A stretch of 64,000 nt of DNA from Arthrobacter sp. HY1533 (GCF_027568515.1 NZ_JANKZF010000004.1:1-64000), one strand, 5' to 3'. Numbered from the stretch's first letter, positions 53,643-61,844 are shown. Numbers and translations are program-made. Notes: generated from the sequence alone by a model not told the origin.

Positions 53643-55073
53643 GTGGTTGTCTTTTCTCTCGTTGCCTCGCACTCAGACCTTGATCTGGAAACCGTTGCCC
53701 GCCTCAGCGCAGGTGCCGCGGCCGTCAGTGCTGAGGTGGCGCGGGGCGGCACCGATGTTGCCGGCCTGGTGACACTGGCAACCTGCAACCGCTATGAGAT
53801 CTACGCCCAGGCCCGCAGCGCCGACCATGTGGAGTCGGCCCGCAGCAGCATTGTTGCTGCCATCAGCTCGCACACAGGGCTGGCCGAGCCTGAAGTTTCC
53901 GCCGCACTGACCACCAATGTGGGCACTGCTGTCCCCCGCCACTTGTTCGCCGTCAGCACCGGCCTGGAATCGGCCGTTGTGGGCGAACGTGAAATTGCCG
54001 GGCAGGTCCGCCGGGCCCTCAGCGCAGCCCAGGAGGACGGCGTCACCACTCCCCCGCTGGTCCGCCTGTTCCAGGCCGCCGCCAAGACGGCCAAGGATGT
54101 GGGCGCACAGACCGCACTGGGCCGGCGCGGCATGTCGATTGTCTCCGTGGCACTGGACCTCGCCGCCGAACTCCAAGACCCTCTATCACCTCTGGACGGC
54201 GTGTCCCCCAACGCGCCATCACCTCTGGACGGCGTGTCCCCCAACGCGCCATCACCTCTGGACGGTGTGTCCCCCACCGCACCAAGTGCCGCAACCAGTC
54301 CGCTGGCAGGCAAGTCGGCGGTGCTGTTTGGCACCGGCGCCTACGCCGGGGCCGCCATGGCCCAGCTGGCCCAGCGCGGCTGCACCGACATTTCCGTCTA
54401 CTCCGCCTCCGGGCGCGCCGAGACTTTCACCGCCTCGCGCGGCGGCACGGCCCTGGATGATGCCACGCTGCCCGGCGCCGTGGCCCGCGCCTCCCTGCTG
54501 GTGGGCTGCAGCGGCTCGGATCAGCGGCTGGGCCGTGCGGACCTGGCACAGATGCGCCACGAAAATTCCGGCCAGCTGACGGCCATTGACCTGGCCCTGA
54601 CCCACGATTTTGCCCCCGACATTGCCGAGCTTCCCGGCGTCGAACTGCTGACCCTGGAGACCGTGCGTTTGGCCGCCCCGGCCGAGCAGGAGTCAACGCT
54701 GGCGGAGGCCGCGGCCATGGTTGCCGAGGCCACGCGGAAGTACGAGGACACCCAGAACGCCCGCGCCCTGGACCATGCCATTGTGGCGCTGCGCCGGCAC
54801 ACCATGTCCGTGCTGGACGACGAACTGGCCAAGGTCCGCAAGCAGCACGGCTGCTCTGCCGCCACGGCCGAAGTTGAGTTTGCCATGCGCCGCATGGTCA
54901 AGCAGCTGCTGCACGTTCCCACCGTGCGGGCCAAGGAGTTGGCCGCCGCCGGAGACGCCGACAGCTACGTTGCCGCACTTGATGTGTTGTACGGGCTGAA
55001 GGTCACCGCCGAGGCGATCGGCTCGGCAGTGGCGGCCGCAACACCGGACGACGCCGCCGAAGCCACCGCCTGA
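53643..55073 (+). CDS. hemA: Glutamyl-tRNA reductase with in-frame repeat insertion
   Basis: A 476-aa HemA reducing glutamyl-tRNA to glutamate-1-semialdehyde, the committed step of tetrapyrrole synthesis. [22 protein letters not shown] and [10 protein letters not shown] (catalytic Cys) are the catalytic domain, [15 protein letters not shown] is the NADP site, and the C-terminal helices dimerise. GTG 53643 fits the family N-terminus; TTG 53619 is the longer alternative. Residues about 182-213 are nearly three copies of [11 protein letters not shown], encoded by family A repeats, inserted in the linker just before the NADP domain. The gene is divergent from hemE. Confidence 0.93.
   Translation: MVVFSLVASHSDLDLETVARLSAGAAAVSAEVARGGTDVAGLVTLATCNRYEIYAQARSADHVESARSSIVAAISSHTGLAEPEVSAALTTNVGTAVPRHLFAVSTGLESAVVGEREIAGQVRRALSAAQEDGVTTPPLVRLFQAAAKTAKDVGAQTALGRRGMSIVSVALDLAAELQDPLSPLDGVSPNAPSPLDGVSPNAPSPLDGVSPTAPSAATSPLAGKSAVLFGTGAYAGAAMAQLAQRGCTDISVYSASGRAETFTASRGGTALDDATLPGAVARASLLVGCSGSDQRLGRADLAQMRHENSGQLTAIDLALTHDFAPDIAELPGVELLTLETVRLAAPAEQESTLAEAAAMVAEATRKYEDTQNARALDHAIVALRRHTMSVLDDELAKVRKQHGCSAATAEVEFAMRRMVKQLLHVPTVRAKELAAAGDADSYVAALDVLYGLKVTAEAIGSAVAAATPDDAAEATA
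54185..54282 (+). repeat. Interspersed repeat family A inside hemA, 33-bp units
   Basis: Units begin at 54185, 54218 and 54251 with a 33-bp period (11 codons); the third is partial and slightly diverged. Core CCCCAACGC-CATCACC matches the intergenic copies at 11587-11636, whose period is 32 bp. The extra base keeps hemA in frame. Confidence 0.92.
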
Positions 55074-55160
55074 TTTCAGCGCGGGGGCAGATGTTCGGAT
55101 CCGAGCCCTGCCGGCAGCGATCGGATCTTAACAACTACCCCCGGGCGGCCAAAGACCGGC

Positions 55161-56147
55161 CTAGCCGAAGGCGTTGACGCCCGTAAGCTCCGCCGACAAC
55201 TCCCACAGCCGCCGCGCCGAATCAGGATTGACGGCGTGCGCGTCAACCCCGGCAAAGCGGGCGAACTCCGATGCCGGATCGGTCGGGGCCGCAATGTCGC
55301 AATCCTCGCAGTACACCCCTCCCCTGCCGTCCAGCAGCGGTGACGTTGCCGCCCACACGGAAGTTGCGGCACCCTGCTCAGGGGTCTTGAAGCCCTCGCG
55401 CAGCTTCCCGGCCGAGTCCATCCAGCCGGCAGCGACCATTTCGTCCTGGGTCAGGTGACGCTGCAGCCCCGTCATGATGCCTCCCGGGTTCACGGCGAAG
55501 GCCCGCACCCCATGCTCGGCCCCGCGGGCGTCGAGCTCCACGGCAAAGAGGCTGTTGGCCGTCTTCGCCTGCCCGTACGCCTCCCACTTGTCGTAGCCCT
55601 TGGTGAACTGCGGGTCGTCAAAGTGGATGTCAGAGCGCTTGTGCCCTGTTGAGGACAACGCCACCACGCGCGCACCGCCGTCGGCCAGCAGCGGCCAGAG
55701 CTCGTTGGCCAGGGTGTAGTGGCCCAGGTGGTTGGTGGCGAACTGCGCCTCCCAGCCCGCCCCCACCCGGGTCTCCGGGCAGGCCATGATGGCGGCATTG
55801 TTGATCAGGATGTCCAGCCGCCGCCCCGAACCCAGGTATTCGGCGGCGAATTTCTTGACGCTTGACTGGTCTCCCAGGTCCATGCCGAATACGGCCACCC
55901 CGCCCAGGTCCGCCGCATCCAGCACGCCGCGGGCATGGTCCAAGCGCCGGGCCGGGACGCTGACGTCCACACCGGCGGCAGCCAGGGCGCGCACGGTTTC
56001 CAGGCCCAGGCCCGAGTATCCGCCGGTCACAATGGCACCGCAGCCGGCCAGGTTCATGCCCTCCACCACCTCCGCGGCCGACGTGGAGTGGCCAAACCCG
56101 GAAGGGATGGGCTGCTGTGGCGTGTGCTGAATGTCCATCCGGCTCAT
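55161..56147 (-). CDS. SDR family oxidoreductase (retinol dehydrogenase-like)
   Basis: A 328-aa extended short-chain dehydrogenase. The cofactor motif TGGYSGLGLE, DILINNAAIM and YGQAKTANSLF (Tyr/Lys pair) are present, and the catalytic Ser is in VVALSSTGHK. The pattern fits the WW-oxidoreductase/retinol dehydrogenase-like group whose bacterial substrates are unknown. ATG 56147 is chosen because GAGG lies six bases before it. It ends about 90 bp from the convergent hemA, where only a weak GATCCGA/TCGGATC hairpin (55098-55127) is visible. It stands alone, 61 bp after the moeZ stop. Confidence 0.86.
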   Translation of the reverse strand: MSRMDIQHTPQQPIPSGFGHSTSAAEVVEGMNLAGCGAIVTGGYSGLGLETVRALAAAGVDVSVPARRLDHARGVLDAADLGGVAVFGMDLGDQSSVKKFAAEYLGSGRRLDILINNAAIMACPETRVGAGWEAQFATNHLGHYTLANELWPLLADGGARVVALSSTGHKRSDIHFDDPQFTKGYDKWEAYGQAKTANSLFAVELDARGAEHGVRAFAVNPGGIMTGLQRHLTQDEMVAAGWMDSAGKLREGFKTPEQGAATSVWAATSPLLDGRGGVYCEDCDIAAPTDPASEFARFAGVDAHAVNPDSARRLWELSAELTGVNAFG

Positions 56148-56208
56148 GGCATGCCTCTTCACTTCAGTGCCGGCCCCTCACGGGCGCAAGGAAGCCCTGC
56201 TGCGCAAT

Positions 56209-57408
56209 TTACTCCTGTGCACCGCTTTTGTCGCGGGCATTCCAGGCATCAATTCCACCTTCAAGATGCACGACGTCGGCAAAACCGGCCGCGCGCAGGC
56301 TCGCCAGCGCCTGGGCCGAGCGGGCGCCGGACTTGCAGTGCAGGATCAGCGGCACCCCCTGCGGCAGCTGTTCCAGCGCCGATCCGTCGCGGATGCCGGC
56401 CACCGGGATGAGCACCGAGCCGGGGATCCGGGAAATCTCAAACTCCACCGGTTCGCGCACGTCCACCAGCGCAAAGTTGTCCTCGCCCTTGTCCCGGCTG
56501 GCCAGGCGGGTGGCGAGCTGCGCGGCGGTGATGAGCTCGCCGTCGTTCCTTGCGGCCGGGAGCAGGCCGCAGAAGACCTCGTAGTCGACCAACCCCGTGA
56601 TGGGCGGCGCCGCGGGGTCCTTGCTGATGCGGATCTCGCGCCAGCGGGAGGTGAGGGCGTCAAAGACCAGCAGGCGGCCCAGCAGGGACTGGCCAACGCC
56701 GGTGATGAGCTTGACGGCCTCGGTGACCATCATGGCGCCGATGGAGGCACACAGCATGCCGAACACCCCGCCCTCGGCACAGGAAGGCACCGTGCCGGGG
56801 GCCGGCGGTTCGGGGTAGAGGTCGCGGTAGTTGGGCCCGAACTTGTCCCAAAAGACGCTGACCTGGCCGTCGAAGCGCAGGATCGAACCCCATACATAGG
56901 GCTTGCCCAGGATGGCGGCGGCGTCGTTGACCAGGTAGCGGGTGGCAAAGTTGTCGGCCCCGTCCAGGATGATGTCGTAGCCCTCAAACAGCTCCAGGGC
57001 GTTGGAGGAGTCCAGCCGGACGTTGTGCAGCACCACGTTGACGCCGGGGTTCAGTTCCATGATGGAATCCCGGGCCGATTCCAGCTTGGTGCGGCCAAGA
57101 TCGCCCACGCCGTGGATGACCTGGCGCTGCAGGTTGCTCAGCTCCACGGTGTCGTCGTCAATGATGCCCAGCGTGCCCACGCCGGCGGCGGCCAGGTACA
57201 GCAGCGCCGGGGAACCGAGGCCGCCGGCGCCAATCACCAGCACCCGTGCGTTGCGCAGCCGGCGCTGCCCCTCCAGGCCAATTTCGGGGATGAGGGCGTG
57301 GCGCGAATAGCGTTCCAGCTCCTCCGCAGCCAGTGGTGGGCCGGGCTCCACGAGTGGCGGCAATGACTGCGGCGCGGCGGCCTTCAGGGGCTGGATCAGG
57401 GAAACCAT
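56209..57408 (-). CDS. moeZ: Adenylyltransferase/sulfurtransferase MoeZ
   Basis: A 399-aa fusion of an E1-like MoeB/ThiF domain (about 25-270, ATP site VIGAGGLGSPALLYLAAAG and IDDDTVELSNLQRQ) with a C-terminal rhodanese domain whose active Cys is in LHCKSGARSAQA. It activates the C-terminal Gly-Gly of sulfur carrier proteins as acyl-adenylates and then thiocarboxylates. PSCAEGGVFGMLCAS is typical of MoeZ. Likely partners are MoaD, CysO and possibly ThiS, encoded at 63372-63611 without its own ThiF in this window. ATG 57408 follows TAGATT by seven bases (leaderless). The Mtb counterpart is Rv3206c. Confidence 0.93.
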   Translation of the reverse strand: MVSLIQPLKAAAPQSLPPLVEPGPPLAAEELERYSRHALIPEIGLEGQRRLRNARVLVIGAGGLGSPALLYLAAAGVGTLGIIDDDTVELSNLQRQVIHGVGDLGRTKLESARDSIMELNPGVNVVLHNVRLDSSNALELFEGYDIILDGADNFATRYLVNDAAAILGKPYVWGSILRFDGQVSVFWDKFGPNYRDLYPEPPAPGTVPSCAEGGVFGMLCASIGAMMVTEAVKLITGVGQSLLGRLLVFDALTSRWREIRISKDPAAPPITGLVDYEVFCGLLPAARNDGELITAAQLATRLASRDKGEDNFALVDVREPVEFEISRIPGSVLIPVAGIRDGSALEQLPQGVPLILHCKSGARSAQALASLRAAGFADVVHLEGGIDAWNARDKSGAQE

Positions 57409-57415
57409 ACTGACA

Positions 57416-57421
57416 AATCTA
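57416..57421 (-). promoter_or_regulatory. -10 box of leaderless moeZ transcript
   Basis: TAGATT on the minus strand ends seven bases before the moeZ ATG. The 57409-57730 gap also holds a GTGAGA-AAGG-TCTCAC palindrome (57481-57496), the metN promoter and its inverted repeat; no gene is seen. Confidence 0.45.
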
Positions 57422-57582
57422 GGGCGTGCCCGCCCCAGTGGCCAGCCCGGCCGTAACAGCCCAACACCAAGCCCCTGCATGTGAGAAAGGTCTCACTGCG
57501 AGCTGGTGGGCGCCGGGCCGCTGTTTGTCCGGGCATTGGCGGGGAAGGCGCACCCAGACACGCAAATGCTGCCACTTTGCCT

Positions 57583-57624
57583 GAACTAACTGACGTATTT
57601 TCAGCCCTGGCCGCACGTTAGTTC
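57583..57624. promoter_or_regulatory. Inverted repeat upstream of metN, candidate operator
   Basis: GAACTAAC (57583-57590) and GTTAGTTC (57617-57624) are perfect complements separated by 26 bp, ending five bases before the metN -35 hexamer. The spacing suggests two sites bound by one dimer or two dimers. Confidence 0.5.
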
Positions 57625-57629
57625 TGATT

Positions 57630-57658
57630 TTGCCGTGACTTGGGCCATTTGCAAGAAT
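57630..57658 (+). promoter_or_regulatory. Promoter of metNIQ
   Basis: TTGCCG (57630-57635), 17-bp spacer, AAGAAT (57653-57658). The leader to ATG 57731 is about 65 nt. I found no SAM or S-box riboswitch pattern in it. Confidence 0.5.
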
Positions 57659-57730
57659 TTTGTGCGGCGTGCACTGCCTGTGCGCGCCGGAGGGCCACGG
57701 CAGGGACTATCAACGGAAAACGGGAGCAAC

Positions 57731-58714
57731 ATGATTTCAGTTGACCGGATCAGCAAGAGCTACGGCTCGGGGGACAAGGCTGTCCGCGCCCTGGACGATG
57801 TCTCCCTGCACGTCGCCAAGGGCGAGATCTTCGGCGTCGTGGGCCAAAGCGGTGCCGGAAAGAGCACCCTGATCAGGACCATCAACTCCCTGGAACGGCC
57901 CGACAGCGGCACCGTCACCGTGGACGGCCAGGACATCAGCCGCCTGCAGGGCGCCGGGCTGCGCTCGGCACGCCACAACATCGGCATGATTTTCCAGCAC
58001 TTCAACCTGCTCAGCAGCCGGACGGTCCAGTCCAACGTGGAACTCTCACTCGAGATCACCGGCATGGAGCGCAGTGCCCGACGGCGGCGCGTCGCCGAAA
58101 TCCTGGAACTCGTCGGTTTGGAGGGCAAGGCCGCGGCCTACCCCTCTCAGCTGTCCGGCGGCCAAAAGCAGCGCGTGGGCATAGCCCGCGCGCTGGCGTC
58201 CAAGCCCTCTGTGCTGCTCAGCGATGAGGCCACGTCCGCTCTGGACCCCGAGACCACGCGGCAGATCCTGGATCTCATCCGCCAGCTCAGCCGGGAGTTG
58301 GGCCTGACCGTCATGCTGATCACCCATGAGATGGATGTGGTGAAGAGCATCTGCGATTCCGCCGCCGTCATGAGCCAGGGCCGGATCCTGGAACAGGGCT
58401 CGGTCGAGGGCCTGCTGACCACCGAGAAGTCCCTGCTGGGGCAGGCGCTGTTCCCGCTCGGCGAGATCCCCAACAACGGCCACACCATCATTGAGATCAC
58501 TTTCAACGGCGTCACTGCCGACCGCCCCGTCATCGCACAGCTGGCCCGGACACACGGCATCGATGTGGGCATCCTCGGTGCTGCCATCGAGACCATCCAC
58601 GGGCACCAAACGGGCAGGACGCGGCTTGAACTGCCCGGCGCCCCGGAAACCGTCGCCGCAGCCATCGCCGACCTGCGCAGCCAGGGACTTTTTGTGGAGG
58701 TAATCGGATGCTAG
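57731..58714 (+). CDS. metN: Methionine ABC transporter, ATP-binding protein
   Basis: A 327-aa ABC ATPase. Walker A is GQSGAGKST, the signature is LSGGQKQRVGIARAL, Walker B is [15 protein letters not shown], and the switch His is in LITHEMDV. A C-terminal NIL domain of about 80 residues (ITFNGVTADRPVIAQLARTHG) is the methionine-sensing module that inhibits transport. The ATG at 57731 has GGGAG nearby; the longer start at 57635 adds non-family sequence. Its stop overlaps the metI start. Confidence 0.95.
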   Translation: MISVDRISKSYGSGDKAVRALDDVSLHVAKGEIFGVVGQSGAGKSTLIRTINSLERPDSGTVTVDGQDISRLQGAGLRSARHNIGMIFQHFNLLSSRTVQSNVELSLEITGMERSARRRRVAEILELVGLEGKAAAYPSQLSGGQKQRVGIARALASKPSVLLSDEATSALDPETTRQILDLIRQLSRELGLTVMLITHEMDVVKSICDSAAVMSQGRILEQGSVEGLLTTEKSLLGQALFPLGEIPNNGHTIIEITFNGVTADRPVIAQLARTHGIDVGILGAAIETIHGHQTGRTRLELPGAPETVAAAIADLRSQGLFVEVIGC

Positions 58715-59409
58715 ACCGCAATGACCCGTCCTTCTGGACCGACCTGTTCGACACCGTCTTGCAGGGCGCAGGCGAAACGTTGTACACCGTGGGCTTCAGC
58801 CTGCTGTTCACAGTGATCTTTGGCCTTGCCGCCGGGGTGGTGCTGGTGACTACGGAAGCCGGCGGCCTGCTTGCCAAGCCGTTCGGCAGCCGCGCTCTGG
58901 GCATCACCATCAACAGGGTGCTGGACCTGCTGGTCAATGTGGGCCGCTCCATCCCCTTCATCATCCTGATGATCCTGTTGATTCCCTTCACGCGCATGCT
59001 GGTGGGTTCCTTCATCGGCGCCACTGCAGCCATTGTGCCGCTGACCATTGCCGGCATTCCGTTCTTTGCCCGGTTGGTGGAAATCGGCATCCGTGAAGTG
59101 CCGGTGGGACTCATCGAGGCCGCCGAATCGCTGGGCGCCACGCGCTGGACCATCCTTTCCAAGGTCATGGTGGCCGAGGCGGTTCCCGCCATTGCCCTGG
59201 GCCTGTCCACCACGATTGTGGGGCTCATTGGCTATTCGGCCATGGTCGGCGCCGTGGGCGGTGGCGGCCTGGGCGATGTGGCCTTCCGCTACGGATACCA
59301 GCGCTACAGCCCCGAATACATGTTTGCCGTGGTCATCATCTTGATCCTGCTCGTCCAGCTGTTCCAGTCCCTGGGCAGCCTTGCCGCCCGGCGCCTCTCG
59401 CACCGCTAG
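58708..59409 (+). CDS. metI: Methionine ABC transporter, permease
   Basis: A 233-aa permease with about five membrane helices and EAA loop EAAESLGATRWTILSKVMV. GYSAMVGAVGGGGLGDVAFRYGYQRY near the C-terminus is typical of MetI. The ATG lies inside the last codons of metN (7-bp overlap), giving tight coupling. Confidence 0.95.
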   Translation: MLDRNDPSFWTDLFDTVLQGAGETLYTVGFSLLFTVIFGLAAGVVLVTTEAGGLLAKPFGSRALGITINRVLDLLVNVGRSIPFIILMILLIPFTRMLVGSFIGATAAIVPLTIAGIPFFARLVEIGIREVPVGLIEAAESLGATRWTILSKVMVAEAVPAIALGLSTTIVGLIGYSAMVGAVGGGGLGDVAFRYGYQRYSPEYMFAVVIILILLVQLFQSLGSLAARRLSHR

Positions 59410-59478
59410 GCCCCCTACCCCACCCGCGCATGCCGGCCAGAACCTGCCCATGCCGACACCCCCAACGAAGGAACCACC

Positions 59479-60285
59479 ATGCTCCGTTCCACCATGCTCA
59501 AGGCCGTCGCCGTCGGCGTAGCCGCCGTCTTCTCCCTCACCGCCTGTGGCGCGGGCTCGGACTCGTCCTCCGCCGCCGACACCATCAAGGTGGGGGCCCT
59601 GGCCGTCCCTGCCGGCGACATGCTCAAGCACGTGTCCAAGGAGCTCGCCCCGAAGGAGGGGCTGAACGTCGAGTACAAGGAGTTCAGCGACTACAACACC
59701 CCCAACGCGGCCCTCAGCGACGGCGACATCGACGCCAACCTGTTCCAGAACACCACCTTCATGGAGACCTACAACAAGGCCTCCGGAAAGGACCTGGTCA
59801 GCGTCGGCAAGGTGTACCTGCCCCCGATGGCCCTCTACTCCAACAAGACGGCCACGCTCGCCGAGCTGCCCGAGGGCGCCTCCATCGCGATCCCCAACGA
59901 CCCCACCAATGAAGGCCGCGCCTTGCTGCTGTTGGCATCCAAGGGCCTGATCGAGGTCAAGGAGAACCCCATCACGCTCAAGGACATCACGGCCAACCCC
60001 AAGAACTTCAAGTTCACGGAAATTGAGAACGCCAGCCTCCCGCAGGCCCTCAACGACAAGGACGCAGCGATCGTCACCCTGGCGTTTGCACTGCCGGCGG
60101 GGCTGAGCTCTGACAAGCAGCTCCTGGTGGAGGCCGAGGACAGCCCCTTCTACAATGTGCTCGCCGTTCGGGCGGACATGAAGGATGATCCCCGCGTGCA
60201 GAAGCTCTTCAAGCTGCTCACCTCGCAAGACATGAAGGACTTCATCCAGGCCGAGTTCAAGGGCCTGGTCATCCCCGCATCCTAG
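59479..60285 (+). CDS. metQ: Methionine ABC transporter, substrate-binding lipoprotein
   Basis: A 268-aa NlpA/MetQ-family lipoprotein with lipobox LTAC and lipidated Cys23. DTIKVGALAVPAGDMLKHV and NVEYKEFSDYNTPNAALSDG match the family, and the Asn/Tyr-lined pocket residues fit methionine. GAAGGA stands nine bases before the ATG. It completes metNIQ and may accept D-methionine as well. Confidence 0.94.
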   Translation: MLRSTMLKAVAVGVAAVFSLTACGAGSDSSSAADTIKVGALAVPAGDMLKHVSKELAPKEGLNVEYKEFSDYNTPNAALSDGDIDANLFQNTTFMETYNKASGKDLVSVGKVYLPPMALYSNKTATLAELPEGASIAIPNDPTNEGRALLLLASKGLIEVKENPITLKDITANPKNFKFTEIENASLPQALNDKDAAIVTLAFALPAGLSSDKQLLVEAEDSPFYNVLAVRADMKDDPRVQKLFKLLTSQDMKDFIQAEFKGLVIPAS

Positions 60286-60311
60286 TTGCTTCGCACCAAA
60301 CCTTGGCTTGG

Positions 60312-60345
60312 TTCAGGGGGCCTTCCCGTGCGGCGGCCCCCTGAA
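60312..60345 (+). terminator. Terminator-type hairpin after metQ
   Basis: TTCAGGGGGCC (60312-60322) pairs with GGCCCCCTGAA (60335-60345) around a 12-nt loop, 27 bp past the metQ stop. No T-run follows. Confidence 0.6.
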
Positions 60346-60360
60346 CTGTCTGGTGGACCA

Positions 60361-60421
60361 GCTGCACAATTGCAGCGATGTCCACGCGGGAGCCCGCAGG
60401 CGGACTACTGGCCGGTAGAAT
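60361..60421 (+). promoter_or_regulatory. Control region of the second TetR gene
   Basis: A GCTGCA-CAAT-TGCAGC inverted repeat (60361-60376) precedes a TAGAAT -10-like box (60416-60421). Either could serve autoregulation of the gene at 60476. Confidence 0.35.
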
Positions 60422-60475
60422 GCTACAAATGCACCGTGCGCCAGCAATGGGCATCTTAGAAGAGAGGCATCCGTC

Positions 60476-61114
60476 ATGACTTTGGATCCCGCAGCCAAGG
60501 AACGCCCGGCGCAACGCACCCAGCCCAGCCGAATGCCGCGCGACGAACGCCGCGCCCAGCTGCTGGCCTCCGCCCTCGAGGTGTTTGTCAACCACGGCTA
60601 CCACGGTGCCGCCATGGATGAGATCGCCGAGACGGCCAAGGTCAGCAAGCCCGTCCTGTACCAGCACTTCCCCAGCAAGCGTGAGCTGTACCTGGCCCTG
60701 CTGGACAGCCACCTGGAATCCCTGACCGCCATGCTCGTGGCCGCCCTGGGATCGACCACCGACAACAAACTGCGCGTGCAGGCCACCATGAAGGCCTATT
60801 TCCTCTTCATGGCCAACGACGACCAGGCCCACCGGCTCGTGTTTGAATCCGACCTGGTCAACGACCCCGAGGTTGCCGCGCGGCTGGAGAAGTTCAACGC
60901 AAATTACTCCGACGCCATTGGCCAGGTCATCGCCGAGGACACCAAGCTGCCCCCCGTGGAGGCAACGCTGCTGGGCCGGGCCCTGGCCGGCATGGCCCAG
61001 GTCAGCGCCCGCTACTGGCTCGAGGCCAACGGCGACCTGGACATCGATGTGGCCAGCGACCTGGTCTACCGTTTAGCTTGGCGCGGAATCAGCCGCTTCC
61101 CCAAGGAATCCTGA
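60476..61114 (+). CDS. TetR/AcrR family transcriptional regulator
   Basis: A 212-aa TetR-type regulator. The helix-turn-helix reads MDEIAETAKVSKPVLYQHFP at about residues 44-63, followed by a helical ligand domain with LAGMAQVSARYWLEANG near the end. AGAGG precedes the ATG. It lies 63 bp upstream of the DUF3107 gene, the same pairing as Rv3208-Rv3208A in M. tuberculosis, which suggests a conserved functional link. Targets unknown. Confidence 0.92.
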   Translation: MTLDPAAKERPAQRTQPSRMPRDERRAQLLASALEVFVNHGYHGAAMDEIAETAKVSKPVLYQHFPSKRELYLALLDSHLESLTAMLVAALGSTTDNKLRVQATMKAYFLFMANDDQAHRLVFESDLVNDPEVAARLEKFNANYSDAIGQVIAEDTKLPPVEATLLGRALAGMAQVSARYWLEANGDLDIDVASDLVYRLAWRGISRFPKES

Positions 61115-61177
61115 CGGGCCTGCCCCTAGAGTGGTCTGTACATACTTCCAATAGCAGCATGCATCGAGGAGACACCT

Positions 61178-61402
61178 GTGGAAATCAAGATCGGCATCCA
61201 GAACGTCAGCCGTGAAATTGTGCTCGAATCCGACCAGACGTCCGACGACGTCGCCGCCCTGGTCTCGGAGGCGCTGGCCAAGGGCACCGAGCTGCGTCTT
61301 AAAGACGAAAAGGGACGCGTCGTGATTGTTCCCGGCAACGCCCTGGGATACGTTGAGCTGGGCGGCGAGAAGGCCCGCAGCGTCGGCTTCGCCGCACTCT
61401 AG
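61178..61402 (+). CDS. DUF3107 family protein
   Basis: A 74-aa soluble protein of the actinobacterial DUF3107 family (Rv3208A/TB9.4 group). It begins at GTG with GAGGAG well placed before it. The sequence KIGIQNVSREIVLESDQTSDDVAALV followed by a basic strand resembles a small alpha/beta fold. It follows a TetR gene as in mycobacteria. Function unknown. Confidence 0.9.
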   Translation: MEIKIGIQNVSREIVLESDQTSDDVAALVSEALAKGTELRLKDEKGRVVIVPGNALGYVELGGEKARSVGFAAL

Positions 61403-61464
61403 CCACAACCCCCGCGCGGGCGCACCGCGCCACCACCCCTACGGAAGAGACGGTTGACGTTTTC

Positions 61465-61770
61465 ATGGTTGCACTGGTCATTATTGCCCTGACTGCCGGC
61501 GCGTTTGGCGCCCTTGCCTGGGCCGCTGACAAGCACCGCTCCACCTTCGGTGCAGTGCTTCCCGCCGGGGCAGCTGTTGCCGCCTCGCTCGTTGTCTGGA
61601 TGATCACCATGGCCGTGGGCCTGGGCAATGACGGCGCGACGGCATGGATTCCGTGGATCCTCTCCATCGTTGTGGGCGGCGCCGCGGCGTGGGCCACGGC
61701 CGGTTTTGTGGGCCGCGCCCGCCACGCGCAGCAGGTGGAGCGGACCAACCAGATCCTGCAAATGCACTAA
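61465..61770 (+). CDS. Small membrane protein, unknown function
   Basis: A 101-aa protein with three hydrophobic segments (about 2-19, 32-54 and 58-84) and a short charged C-terminus (RARHAQQVERTNQILQMH). No family is recognised. It starts 63 bp after the DUF3107 gene in the same direction and is followed by two terminator-type hairpins, so it is probably the last gene of the TetR-DUF3107 transcript. The ribosome-binding site (GGAAGAGA) is distant. Confidence 0.65.
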   Translation: MVALVIIALTAGAFGALAWAADKHRSTFGAVLPAGAAVAASLVVWMITMAVGLGNDGATAWIPWILSIVVGGAAAWATAGFVGRARHAQQVERTNQILQMH

Positions 61771-61778
61771 ATGCACCT

Positions 61779-61833
61779 TTGGCGGCAACCGCCAAGGCTG
61801 ATGCGCCGGACCACCCGTGGTCCGGCGCATCAG
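61779..61833. terminator. Tandem terminator hairpins
   Basis: TTGGCGG-CAA-CCGCCAA (61779-61795) is followed by a perfect 17-bp stem (61798-61814 with 61817-61833) with a 2-base loop, then CTGTTTAAG. It separates the rightward small membrane gene from the leftward PCD/VOC gene. Confidence 0.85.
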
Positions 61834-61844
61834 CTGTTTAAGCC

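Noticed and set aside
54185-54282. CRISPR-like array
   Set aside because: Units are contiguous tandem repeats without unique spacers, lie inside hemA, and there are no cas genes.
57659-57730. SAM riboswitch upstream of metN
   Set aside because: The leader is short and I see no paired P1 helix or kink-turn-like pattern of the S-box classes.
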